This document shows positions 44,717 to 53,186 of a DNA stretch of 64,000 bases, piece by piece (positions within the stretch are counted from its first letter, which is position 1; each line of letters opens with the position of its first letter). This DNA is from Bacillus rubiinfantis (GTDB lineage Bacteria > Bacillota > Bacilli > Bacillales > Cytobacillaceae). The DNA is taken from the NCBI GenBank assembly GCA_000752035.1, contig CCFE01000011.1, forward strand, positions 126,501-190,500. The letters are read 5' to 3'. The notes under the pieces are model-generated. The model did no database searches and was not told the DNA's origin. It saw only the letters and a list, made by a program, of their open reading frames with translations. A program made the position numbers and the translations under genes.

Positions 44717-45499
44717 ATGTTAACTAAATTAGAAGCATTGATCCTTGGTATCATTCAAGGCTTAACGGAGTTTTTGCCCATTTCCAGTACAGGGCATTTA
44801 TATTTAGGCAGGAATTTATTCGGCTTACAAGAAGCAGGACTATTACTTGATACGATGCTTCATATCGGCACACTTATAGCCGTGTTTATTTTTTACAGGG
44901 ATGAGTTTGTCAAAATCATCCGCAATCCGTTTAGTAAATTGACCTTTTTATTAATTGTCGGAACCATCCCCGCGGTTGTCATTGGTCTCGCCTTTAAGGA
45001 TTATATTGACGAGATTTCAACTACGGGAGTGACCATCGGCTGGGAATTCCTTGCAACCGGACTATTTCTTTGGCTCGCTGATTCTGCTAAAAATGGCTAT
45101 AAAAAGCTTGACGATATCACCTACAAGGATGCGTTTTTTATCGGCACGTTTCAGGCAGCGGCGATTTTACCAGCTATCTCCCGCTCCGGTATGACGATTG
45201 CCGCCGCACTGTGGCGCAAGTTAGACAGGGAGACAGCCGCCTATTTTTCCTTTCTATTATCGACACCGGCCATTGCCGGAGCAATTGTTCTGCAAACGAA
45301 GGATTTACTTGGCGGTGGTGGTGAGCAAATTTCTTTATCTGCCCTGCTCGTTGCCATCATTTCCTCAGCTTTCTTTGGCTATGTCGCCGTTAAGTGGATG
45401 ATTGGCTTTTTGAAAAAACATTCTTTAAAACCATTTGCCATTTATGTTTGGGTATTGGGATTGATCGTGCTGTATTTCCAATTTACTGGTCAATTTTAA
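44717..45499 (+). CDS. uppP: Undecaprenyl-diphosphatase UppP
   Basis: A BacA/UppP membrane phosphatase of about 260 residues with roughly eight helices. The catalytic region contains GLTEFLPISSTGHL (Glu-rich motif and Ser) and PAISRSGMTIA (Arg). It recycles the carrier lipid for wall synthesis. ATG 44717 is used rather than GTG 44705, which lies in the ribosome site GAGGGAG. Divergent from rodA, so two wall genes share this gap. Confidence 0.9.
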   Translation: MLTKLEALILGIIQGLTEFLPISSTGHLYLGRNLFGLQEAGLLLDTMLHIGTLIAVFIFYRDEFVKIIRNPFSKLTFLLIVGTIPAVVIGLAFKDYIDEISTTGVTIGWEFLATGLFLWLADSAKNGYKKLDDITYKDAFFIGTFQAAAILPAISRSGMTIAAALWRKLDRETAAYFSFLLSTPAIAGAIVLQTKDLLGGGGEQISLSALLVAIISSAFFGYVAVKWMIGFLKKHSLKPFAIYVWVLGLIVLYFQFTGQF

Positions 45500-45500
45500 A

Positions 45501-45538
45501 AGCGGTCCGACGCAGAATCGGACCGCAATTTTTTTACC
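45501..45538 (+). terminator. Terminator after uppP
   Basis: GCGGTCCGA and TCGGACCGC pair, followed by AATTTTTTT. Confidence 0.88.
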
Positions 45539-45550
45539 TGGAGTATGAAA

Positions 45551-45595
45551 CTATATCAGCGATTTCTCGGAGATATCAGTGCTGTCACTCAGACC
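45551..45595. repeat. Two phased ATATCAG cores
   Basis: ATATCAGCG starts at 45553 and ATATCAGTG at 45573, 20 bp apart. This is the same core and step as the array at 13.77 kb. It lies between uppP and the azoreductase gene. Confidence 0.6.
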
Positions 45596-45599
45596 AGGA

Positions 45600-46247
45600 T
45601 TATTTGGCCATTTCCCTTGCTGCCGTTGCTGCTGCTTCTTTCGCTTTCGCCATAATTTCAGGTGCCTCTTTTGGAAAATGGTCCATTCCTTCGGCGACAA
45701 CGGTGTCCATTAGCTCAAATCCGAGAAACTCGAGAGCCTTCCGTAAATAACGATCTCCCATTTCAAATTCAACCATTGGTCCAGTTGAATAAATACCGCC
45801 ACGTGTTTGAATGTGAATCGCCTTCCGACCGGTCATTAGTCCTCTTGGGCCTTCTTTCGTGTTTGTGAACGTTTTTTCCGCAATAAACATGCAATCCATG
45901 AATGATTTTAAAATCGCTGGCGCTCCGAGATTCCAAATTGGTGTAACAAACACATAATAGTCGGCAGCAATGAAGTGATCTGCTAAGGCATGCATTTTTT
46001 CCAATTTTGTCCGCTCTGCTTCAGACAGCTGCTCCTTTGTATAGCCCATAAACGATAATTTGGCTCGGGCATACAATAAATCCATATCAATCTCTGGGAT
46101 TTCCATATCATATAGATGCATATGCTCTATCTCGACATCAGGCTGAACTTGTTTAAATGCCTCTAAAAATACCTCCCCAATCTGCATCCCTTTTGAAAGC
46201 TTCACGTTGTTTTTTGGATTGACCGTAATATACAAAAGCTTCGACAT
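45600..46247 (-). CDS. azoR: FMN-dependent NADH-azoreductase
   Basis: A 215-residue flavodoxin-fold enzyme. The N-terminal LLYITVNPKNNVKLSKGM loop binds FMN phosphate and VFVTPIWNLGAPAILKSFMD is the family signature. It reduces azo dyes and quinones with NADH; in Bacillus relatives it aids resistance to quinones and thiol stress. Convergent with uppP. Confidence 0.88.
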   Translation of the reverse strand: MSKLLYITVNPKNNVKLSKGMQIGEVFLEAFKQVQPDVEIEHMHLYDMEIPEIDMDLLYARAKLSFMGYTKEQLSEAERTKLEKMHALADHFIAADYYVFVTPIWNLGAPAILKSFMDCMFIAEKTFTNTKEGPRGLMTGRKAIHIQTRGGIYSTGPMVEFEMGDRYLRKALEFLGFELMDTVVAEGMDHFPKEAPEIMAKAKEAAATAAREMAK

Positions 46248-46350
46248 TTTATAATTCCCTTCCTTATCCTGTAATTAACACACATCTTTATCTTAACCTA
46301 TTTTCGATTGTTCACTTTTGAACAAACAATGAAATATATATGAATTTAGC

Positions 46351-46391
46351 ATAAAACTTAATAATTCTTAATAAAACTTAACAAAACGTAA
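46351..46391 (+). promoter_or_regulatory. Direct repeats upstream of the tup regulator
   Basis: ATAAAACTTAA at 46351 and 46371 and ACAAAACGTAA at 46381 lie 20 and 10 bp apart, on one helix face. They precede the regulator gene by about 60 bp and could be its operator. This is inference. Confidence 0.4.
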
Positions 46392-46450
46392 CAATTATCA
46401 CTTTAATATCGTTTTAACTTGGTTAGAATGTAAAAAAGGAGGGATAACCT

Positions 46451-47392
46451 ATGGAGGGGAAGGCCTATACTCCTGATGAGGTGGCGCAAATTTTTCAAAT
46501 ATCAAAACATACCGTCTATGAACTCATTAAACGCGGTGAGCTCGATGCTTTTAAAATTGGCAATAAAATGCGAATTGACCATTCAGAGCTTGAAAGATAT
46601 AAACAGAGTAAGAAAGCGCCTGTGAAGAAAAGTCCAGTAAACCAGACAGCTGCTCCAGAGGTATATGTGAATCGATTGCAGCTTTCAGGCAGCCATGATT
46701 TTCTTGTCGAACATGTTGCAAAGGAAGCAGCCCGGACACTGCAGCTGCAAATACAACCGTCTTACATAGGAAGTTTAGAGGGTCTGATGCTTCTTTACCG
46801 TGGTCAATCTGATATTGCTGCTATGCATTTATTGGACCCTAATTCTCATGAATATAACTTACCTTTTATTAAGCAATTATTTATTTATGAGTCTATAGCG
46901 GTCATAAGATTAGCAGCCCGTGAACAAGGATTTATTGTCGCAAAAGGAAATCCGAAGAACTTCTACGATTTTACAGACCTGACGCGAAGGGATATACGAT
47001 TTATCAATCGCCAAAAAGGGTCTGGAACCCGGTTTTTACTTGATTTGAAGCTTTCAAGCAATGGCATTGATCCGCAGCAGATTAATGGCTACAGCAATGA
47101 AGAATGGAATCACTTATCCGCCGCTTCCAACATAGCTAGAGGTGCCGCTGATGTTGCCTTCGGAATTCACTCGGCAGCCAGTCACTTAGGCCTTGATTTT
47201 CTTCCAGTGGCCAAGGAAAATTTCGATCTCGTCTTCCGTTTTACAAGTGAAAATAGACAGATGCTTACTGAGCTCATCCAATTTTTACAATCAAAGCGAT
47301 TTAAAGAGAGTTTATCTGACTTTGAAGGGTATGACGTAACAAATTTAGGAAAAATAATCTACCAAACAAATTTAATGGAGGATAATTCATGA
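46451..47392 (+). CDS. HTH/periplasmic-binding fusion regulator (tungstate or molybdate sensor)
   Basis: A 313-residue one-component regulator. Residues 1-55 form an excisionase-type helix-turn-helix (YTPDEVAQIFQISKHTVYEL) and residues 75-305 a type 2 periplasmic-binding domain (NRLQLSGSHDFLVEH ... RFINRQKGSGTR). It has no signal peptide, so the binding domain is a cytosolic sensor. The architecture is like B. subtilis YvgK beside a molybdate transporter. It overlaps tupA by 4 bp (ATGA), so it is in the same transcript and likely senses the oxyanion carried. Confidence 0.87.
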   Translation: MEGKAYTPDEVAQIFQISKHTVYELIKRGELDAFKIGNKMRIDHSELERYKQSKKAPVKKSPVNQTAAPEVYVNRLQLSGSHDFLVEHVAKEAARTLQLQIQPSYIGSLEGLMLLYRGQSDIAAMHLLDPNSHEYNLPFIKQLFIYESIAVIRLAAREQGFIVAKGNPKNFYDFTDLTRRDIRFINRQKGSGTRFLLDLKLSSNGIDPQQINGYSNEEWNHLSAASNIARGAADVAFGIHSAASHLGLDFLPVAKENFDLVFRFTSENRQMLTELIQFLQSKRFKESLSDFEGYDVTNLGKIIYQTNLMEDNS

Positions 47393-48252
47393 GAAAAAAA
47401 CGTTTATTCATTGCCCTCTTTGCAATGATGCTTTTCTTATTAACTGCATGCGGGAATACAGACAATAATCAAGCTTCAAAGGATAACAAGGAAAATACAA
47501 AAGCTGAACCATCAGAATTAATAGTAGCGACCACCACGAGTACACAAGACAGTGGCTTACTTGATGTTCTTATCCCAATGTTTGAACAGGAAAACAATGT
47601 AAAAGTAAAAACGATTGCGGTTGGAACAGGACAAGCTTTAGAAATGGGCACTAAAGGTGAAGCAGACGTCATGCTCGTCCACGCACCAAAATCCGAAGAA
47701 GAAGTCGTAGCAGCTGGTGATGCCATCAACCGTAAGCGCGTCATGTATAATGACTTTGTCTTAGTTGGACCAACTGGCGATCCTGCTGGTACAAACGGAC
47801 AAGATATTAAGGATGCTTTGAAAAAGATTGCCGACTCCAAAGCCATTTTCGTTTCCCGCGGTGATGATTCTGGTACTCACAAAAAAGAACTCAGCATCTG
47901 GGAAGCTGCTGGAATGAAGCCTGAAGGTGACTGGTATGTGTCTACTGGTCAAGGTATGGGACAAACACTGCAGGTCACTGCTGAGAAAAAGGGCTATTGC
48001 TTAACAGACCGGGCTACATGGCTGGCACAGGAAAAAAATCTAGCCGGACTTAAAATCGTTGTTGAAGGCGGCGAAGATTTGAAAAATATTTACCATGTCA
48101 TGCAAGTAAATCCGGAAAAGCACGACAAAGTTAATAGCAAAGATGCCGAAAAATTTGTAAACTTTATGGTAGCCAAGAAAACTCAAGAGGTTATTGAAAA
48201 CTTCGGTAAGAAAGAATACGGTCAATCTTTATTTATTAGTTATACAGAATAA
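47389..48252 (+). CDS. tupA: Tungstate-binding lipoprotein TupA
   Basis: A 287-residue lipoprotein with a LLTAC lipobox. The ATTTSTQDSGLL motif is the anion-binding signature of TupA-type proteins, which favour tungstate over molybdate; SRGDDSGTHKKE is also characteristic. It feeds the TupBC importer. Overlaps the regulator gene by 4 bp. Confidence 0.9.
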   Translation: MRKKRLFIALFAMMLFLLTACGNTDNNQASKDNKENTKAEPSELIVATTTSTQDSGLLDVLIPMFEQENNVKVKTIAVGTGQALEMGTKGEADVMLVHAPKSEEEVVAAGDAINRKRVMYNDFVLVGPTGDPAGTNGQDIKDALKKIADSKAIFVSRGDDSGTHKKELSIWEAAGMKPEGDWYVSTGQGMGQTLQVTAEKKGYCLTDRATWLAQEKNLAGLKIVVEGGEDLKNIYHVMQVNPEKHDKVNSKDAEKFVNFMVAKKTQEVIENFGKKEYGQSLFISYTE

Positions 48253-48267
48253 TAGATGTTGATGTAA

Positions 48268-48425
48268 CTTGCGACAGTATGGGAGCTCCATTCGTCAATT
48301 AGAGCTCTTCTTGCGACAGTCGAGAATTTTACAATTAGAGCTCTTCTTCTTGCGCCAGTAGTAAAGCTGTTTACGTCAATTGGAGTACTTCCAGTTGAAG
48401 AGCTGTTTACGATAATTGGAGATTG
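48268..48425. repeat. About 41-bp degenerate repeat between tupA and tupB
   Basis: TTGCGACAGT-like cores start near 48269, 48311 and 48350 (steps 42 and 39). GTCAATTAGAGCTCTTC-like cores alternate with them, making a dimeric unit of about 40 bp. The array splits an otherwise tight operon. Confidence 0.75.
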
Positions 48426-48446
48426 ATTAGTCACCTGGAGGATGTT

Positions 48447-49145
48447 ATGGAACTGCTAATAGATGGATTAAAAAAGGCAATTGAGATGATTTTTACCGGT
48501 AATCAGGAGGTTTTTGCAATTACCTGGTTGACGCTAAAAATCTGTCTTATTTCCATTTTCATTAGCACCCTGATTGGGTTGCCATTAGGGATTTTGCTAG
48601 GTTTAACAAGATTTCCAGGCCGAAAAATATTATTAATGTTCATTAATATTGGCCTTGGCCTGCCTCCAGTTGTTGCAGGATTGTGGATTACAATGCTGCT
48701 ATGGCGCTCGGGACCATTGAGTGAACTATCATTACTTTACACTCCAACGGCCATCGTGTTGGCGCAAATACTAGTGTCACTTCCGATTGTTACAAGCTTG
48801 ACTACCAGCGCCTTTCAGCAAATTAATGACAAAATGATGTTGCAGATTAAAGCATTAGGGGCAACGAAATGGCAGACTCTCATCATCCTTATCAGACAAT
48901 CAAAAATTGCTATTATTGCCGCGATTATGGCAGGGTTTGGGCGAGTTATTGCTGAAGTTGGTGCGGCAATGATGGTTGGAGGGAACATTCAAGGTGACAC
49001 ACGCATATTAACTACATCCATTGTCATGGAAGTTTCCAAAGGAAATTTTGACATTGCCTTGGCGCTATCTTTTATTCTCTTAGCTGTTGCCCTGTTAATT
49101 ACAGCAGCCTTAACGTTTTTACAGCAAAGGAGGCGCTTTTCATGA
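48447..49145 (+). CDS. tupB: Tungstate ABC transporter permease TupB
   Basis: A permease of about 232 residues with five or six membrane helices and the EAA loop KALGATKWQTLIILIRQSK. The segment GFGRVIAEVGAAMMVGGNI is typical of TupB/ModB-type permeases. ATG 48447 has GGAGG six nt upstream; an in-frame TTG at 48423 does not. It ends overlapping tupC by 4 bp. Confidence 0.88.
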   Translation: MELLIDGLKKAIEMIFTGNQEVFAITWLTLKICLISIFISTLIGLPLGILLGLTRFPGRKILLMFINIGLGLPPVVAGLWITMLLWRSGPLSELSLLYTPTAIVLAQILVSLPIVTSLTTSAFQQINDKMMLQIKALGATKWQTLIILIRQSKIAIIAAIMAGFGRVIAEVGAAMMVGGNIQGDTRILTTSIVMEVSKGNFDIALALSFILLAVALLITAALTFLQQRRRFS

Positions 49146-49885
49146 CAGCATTAATGGAGCTTGAGAATATCACCTATGGAGTACAAAATAAGCAGATTCT
49201 TAATATATCTAATTTACAGATTCAAGAGGGTGAGTCTCTTGGCATCATGGGACCAAATGGTGCTGGAAAAAGTACTTTGCTTAAACTGCTGGCGTGTTTG
49301 GAGAGGCCGACAAGTGGCAGCATCGCCTACAAAGGAAAAAAACTTACTACTGCCCATGTACCGCTAGAACTGAGAAGAAAATTCTCGATTGCACTCCAGC
49401 AATCACTGCTGCTCGATGGTTCTGTTTTTTATAATATCGCCCTGGGATTGACGATTAGAAACATACCAAAACCGCTTATAAAGAAAAAGGTCAGCAAGTG
49501 GCTTGAACTCTTTGCAATCAGCCATCTAGCGAAAAAAAATGCTCTTTATTTATCAGGCGGCGAAGCGCAACGGGTTAACTTAGCACGGGCCATGATTGTC
49601 GAACCGGAAATTCTCTTCCTTGATGAACCTTTTTCTGCCTTAGATTTTCCGACTAAAATTAAATTAATGGAAGATTTTAAGGAAATCATCGCCAAAACAA
49701 ATACAACAGCTGTATTTGTCAGCCATGATTTAATGGAGATTCACTATTTAACAGAAAAGTTGGCCATTATTGTCGATGGTGAAGTTAAGCAATCCGGACC
49801 TACCCCTCAGGTCCTCGAATATCCCAATACCTCGACACAATCATTTTTAAATGAGTGGAAGAAATTCTATCCGCTTGCCCGTTAG
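49142..49885 (+). CDS. tupC: Tungstate ABC transporter ATPase TupC
   Basis: A 247-residue ATPase with Walker A GPNGAGKST, signature LSGGEAQR and Walker B FLDEPFSALD. No C-terminal Mop regulatory domain is present, consistent with the short TupC type, and leaving sensing to the separate HTH/PBP regulator. Coupled to tupB through ATGA. Confidence 0.88.
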   Translation: MTALMELENITYGVQNKQILNISNLQIQEGESLGIMGPNGAGKSTLLKLLACLERPTSGSIAYKGKKLTTAHVPLELRRKFSIALQQSLLLDGSVFYNIALGLTIRNIPKPLIKKKVSKWLELFAISHLAKKNALYLSGGEAQRVNLARAMIVEPEILFLDEPFSALDFPTKIKLMEDFKEIIAKTNTTAVFVSHDLMEIHYLTEKLAIIVDGEVKQSGPTPQVLEYPNTSTQSFLNEWKKFYPLAR

Positions 49886-49929
49886 CACTTTTATCTTGGA
49901 ACTGCGCTTTTTAAAATGGTGCTTTTTAA

Positions 49930-50025
49930 TTTTATTAGCGATTTTTTCCTAGTTATTAGCGAATTATTAAATTTATTAGCGAATTCGTGACATTTATTAG
50001 CGATTTTTCAATTTTATTAGCGAAT
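49930..50025. repeat. Phased ATTAGCGA repeat after tupC
   Basis: ATTAGCGA starts at 49934, 49955, 49975, 49996 and 50016, giving alternating steps of 21, 20, 21 and 20 bp. The spacers are diverged, unlike the copy at 37.3 kb, so core and spacing are the conserved parts. Confidence 0.9.
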
Positions 50026-50055
50026 CGTTACCTCAACACCAATTCTTCGAAAAAT

Positions 50056-50092
50056 AAGAGTGCCCTCACAAGTAAATGAGGGCACTCTTTAC
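50056..50092. terminator. Bidirectional terminator between tupC and floT
   Basis: AAGAGTGCCCTCA and TGAGGGCACTCTT pair perfectly with T-runs on both sides. Confidence 0.9.
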
Positions 50093-50096
50093 ATTA

Positions 50097-51617
50097 TTAC
50101 TGCTCTTTTTTCGTTAATTGATTGGTTAGATTCTCTAAACTTCCCTTAATATTGGACTTGCCAGAATAATTCTCTATTAACTCTTTGACATCAATTCCAC
50201 TTGAGGCCTTTAATGATTCCTGCAGGCTGGTCATAAGATTCGTCGCATAGCTGGTGATTTTATTGGCTCCGCCATTTTCACTAGAGCTGCTGCCTGTATC
50301 GACAACGGTAATCTTATCAATATTGGCAAGCGGTGCCGCCACCTGTTTTGCATATTCAGGAAGCATCTTGATGACCATGTCGAGAATCGCGGCTTGCCCG
50401 AACTGCTCGAAGGCCTCGGCGATTTTTTCCTTCGCTTCCGCTTCTGCCAAACCTTTCATTCGAATAACTTCTGCTTCAGAAAGACCTTGAGCCTTTTGCG
50501 CTTCCGCTTTAGCGAGACCGTCAATTCGAACCCGCTCTGCTTCAGCCTTAGCCATTGCTTCAATCCGATATTTATTGGCCTCGGCTTCAGCAATTTGCTT
50601 CGCTTTGTCAGCAGCAGCAGACTGCTCTACCGCGTAACGGTCAGCATCGGCCTTTTTCTTCACTTCAGAATCATACTGACGCTCACGGCGAAGGATTTCT
50701 TTTTCTTCGAGTTCGATTTGCTTTTGCCGTTCAATAATCTTAACTTGCATTTCTTGCTCGGTTACATCCTGTTTGGCTTTCGCACTTTCTAAATCATAAG
50801 CCATATCAGCACGTGCCTTGGCAATATCCTGCTCGCGACGGAATTCGGCAATTTTCAGTTGATTCACTTTCTCCGCTTCCGCAATCTCTGTTGCCCGCTC
50901 CAACTCAGAGCGTTTCGCTTCCTTTGCGGCTTCCGCTTTTTTAATCCGTGTTTCCTTTTCCGCATCAGCTGTCGCGATATCAGCATCACGTTTTACCTGG
51001 GCAATCCGCGGCTTCCCGAGGGCATCCAAGTAACCATTTTTATCACGAACATCTTTAATCGTGAATGATACAATCACAAGACCCATTTTTGCCAGGTCCT
51101 GCGAAGCAACGCGTTGGACTTCTTGCGAAAACTTATCACGGTTCTTGTAAATTTCCTCTACAGTCATCGAGCCAAGAATAGACCGCAAATGACCTTCAAG
51201 AACTTCGCGCGCTTCATTCTCTCGATCTTCCTTTGGTTTGCCAAGAAATTGTTCTGCCGCGGTAGCAATTTCACCGATTGAGCTGCCAATTTTTATAATC
51301 GCAACACCATCGGCCATAACTGGCACTCCTTGCTCCGTATACACTTCTGGAGTGGTAACTTCCAATTTACTTGATAACAAGCTTAATGGCTGTGCTTGTT
51401 GAAACACTGGTAAAATAAAAGCCCCGCCGCCGCGGATAATTTTAATCTTGTTTCCCGCCTCATCAACATGGACATTTTTACTGCCCAAATAACTTCCTGT
51501 GACAATCAATGCCTCATCAGGCCCGGCAGTTCTGTATTTCGTAATAAAGACACCAATCAAGGCAAGCAAAATAAGTGCAACAATCCCAATAACAATCCAA
51601 ACAAAGCCAAACTCCAT
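50097..51617 (-). CDS. floT: Flotillin FloT
   Basis: A 506-residue SPFH-domain flotillin. An N-terminal membrane segment (residues about 5-25) is followed by the SPFH domain and a long Ala/Glu/Lys coiled coil (residues 210-400) with repeated KAEAERVRIDGL-like units. It scaffolds functional membrane microdomains. It follows the NfeD gene closely, as in yuaF-yuaG, behind a sigma-W promoter. Confidence 0.93.
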   Translation of the reverse strand: MEFGFVWIVIGIVALILLALIGVFITKYRTAGPDEALIVTGSYLGSKNVHVDEAGNKIKIIRGGGAFILPVFQQAQPLSLLSSKLEVTTPEVYTEQGVPVMADGVAIIKIGSSIGEIATAAEQFLGKPKEDRENEAREVLEGHLRSILGSMTVEEIYKNRDKFSQEVQRVASQDLAKMGLVIVSFTIKDVRDKNGYLDALGKPRIAQVKRDADIATADAEKETRIKKAEAAKEAKRSELERATEIAEAEKVNQLKIAEFRREQDIAKARADMAYDLESAKAKQDVTEQEMQVKIIERQKQIELEEKEILRRERQYDSEVKKKADADRYAVEQSAAADKAKQIAEAEANKYRIEAMAKAEAERVRIDGLAKAEAQKAQGLSEAEVIRMKGLAEAEAKEKIAEAFEQFGQAAILDMVIKMLPEYAKQVAAPLANIDKITVVDTGSSSSENGGANKITSYATNLMTSLQESLKASSGIDVKELIENYSGKSNIKGSLENLTNQLTKKEQ

Positions 51618-51632
51618 ATTTGTAACCTCCCT

Positions 51633-52184
51633 CTAAATGAAGCTTTCTCTTTCCTGATGAATCGTCACTTGTAGTACCCCATCCTTTACCTGAACCACTA
51701 ATACCCTCACGCCATTAGGAATTGTTTCTCCATCAAAGCTAGAAGCTGGTTTCGCAATTCGGCCGCTGGCATTTTCTATCAGCACTTCACCAAAGCCATC
51801 AGCAGGAATCGAAGTAATCACGGAGCCAATCCTTCCCCGCAAATCAGATTCTTTATATGCAAGCGACTCCTCTGCTGAGGATAATGGAACTAAAATGAAC
51901 ACATTCAAACATGTAACCAAAATAAAGGCAATTACTGCTGATATTCCCAATATTAATAACGAATGCAATGAAGACAACCGTTCAAATAAATAGCCGCTTG
52001 CGGAAAGAACGGTAATAAAGGCGAAGACAAGCACAGGATTTAAAAAATGTAATCCCCCATCACCTGTATCAATATGAAACACATCTGCAAACAACACATA
52101 AATAATCGTTAATACTCCGGAAATAATCAGGCCATACAAATAAATCGTTACAATCGGCTGGCCGAATAATTCCATATGCACCAC
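51633..52184 (-). CDS. yuaF: NfeD-family membrane protein (YuaF)
   Basis: A 183-residue protein with about four membrane helices and a C-terminal OB-fold beta barrel (SDLRGRIGSVITSIPADGFGEV). The short NfeD type, without a protease domain, is the usual partner of flotillins. It lies 15 bp upstream of floT, so they form an operon. Confidence 0.87.
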   Translation of the reverse strand: MVHMELFGQPIVTIYLYGLIISGVLTIIYVLFADVFHIDTGDGGLHFLNPVLVFAFITVLSASGYLFERLSSLHSLLILGISAVIAFILVTCLNVFILVPLSSAEESLAYKESDLRGRIGSVITSIPADGFGEVLIENASGRIAKPASSFDGETIPNGVRVLVVQVKDGVLQVTIHQERESFI

Positions 52185-52273
52185 CCCGTTTCATAGTAGT
52201 ACAAATACAAAGATTACTCTGTAACAACACTAATGGACATCAACTCCTTGTCATGTAGAGTTGTACTTAGTAA

Positions 52274-52299
52274 TACGAATGAAAAACAAAATAGTTTCA
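52274..52299 (-). promoter_or_regulatory. Sigma-W promoter of yuaF-floT
   Basis: On the minus strand TGAAAC (52294-52299), a 16-bp spacer and CGTA (52274-52277) match the sigma-W consensus exactly, about 90 bp before the yuaF start. This predicts induction by envelope stress. Confidence 0.88.
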
Positions 52300-52374
52300 T
52301 TTTTTCCTAATTCTAGTATAAAGGATTATTCAGCAGCTTGGGCTGCTTCAGACAATTATTCAAAAATTATTAAA

Positions 52375-52404
52375 AAATGCAATAGCTTTGCGACTATTGC
52401 ATCT
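52375..52404 (-). terminator. Terminator of tcyABC
   Basis: ATGCAATAG and CTATTGCAT pair around TCGCAAAG, followed by TTTTTT on the minus strand. Confidence 0.8.
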
Positions 52405-53137
52405 ACATAATCATATGAAGAAACTTTTTCGTTCGTTCTTTTTGAGGCCGGGAAAATATCACCTCAGGTTGATTCCGCTCTACCACCACACCGTCATCCA
52501 TGAATATCACTTCATCAGCCACTTCGCGGGCAAAACGCATTTCATGGGTAACAACAATCATCGTCATCCCTTCCTGAGCAAGGTCTTTCATTACTTTCAA
52601 GACCTCCCCTACAAGTTCAGGGTCAAGAGCTGATGTTGGTTCATCAAAAAGCATGACTTCGGGTTCCATGGCCAATGCACGGGCAATGCCAACACGCTGC
52701 TGCTGCCCGCCAGACAACTGTGATGGATAGGAATCAAGTTTATCACGCAGTCCGACCTTTTCCAGCAATGCCTCTGCCCTTTTTCTAGCCGTGGCTTTGT
52801 CCTCCCGCTTCACAATGATTGGTCCTTCCATTACATTTTCTAGAGCGGTTTTATGTGGGAATAAATGATAATTCTGAAATACCATTCCCGTTAACCGACG
52901 AAAAGCGGTGATATTTTTTTTCGGGACGTTTTTTGAAAAATCCAATGTTTGTCCGGCAATTGTCAGAATCCCCTTTGTCGGTGTCTCGAGAATATTCAAA
53001 CAGCGGAGCATCGTTGTTTTTCCAGATCCAGAGGGTCCAATGATAACAACCACTTTGCCTCTATCCACTTGTAAATTGATACCTTTTAATACCTCTAATC
53101 CACCGAATTGCTTTGTTAATCCTTGAATTGAGATCAT
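52403..53137 (-). CDS. tcyC: Amino-acid (cystine-type) ABC transporter ATPase
   Basis: A 244-residue polar amino-acid ATPase with Walker A GPSGSGKTT, signature LSGGQQQR and Walker B LFDEPTSALD. It is the third gene after the binding protein and permease. Assignment to TcyC rests on the whole operon resembling tcyABC; glutamine or arginine systems have similar ATPases. Confidence 0.82.
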   Translation of the reverse strand: MISIQGLTKQFGGLEVLKGINLQVDRGKVVVIIGPSGSGKTTMLRCLNILETPTKGILTIAGQTLDFSKNVPKKNITAFRRLTGMVFQNYHLFPHKTALENVMEGPIIVKREDKATARKRAEALLEKVGLRDKLDSYPSQLSGGQQQRVGIARALAMEPEVMLFDEPTSALDPELVGEVLKVMKDLAQEGMTMIVVTHEMRFAREVADEVIFMDDGVVVERNQPEVIFSRPQKERTKKFLHMIM

Positions 53138-53186
53138 CTGTGAACCCCTTTATACAACCATTTTAACCAATTGGATGCTGCTAGTT

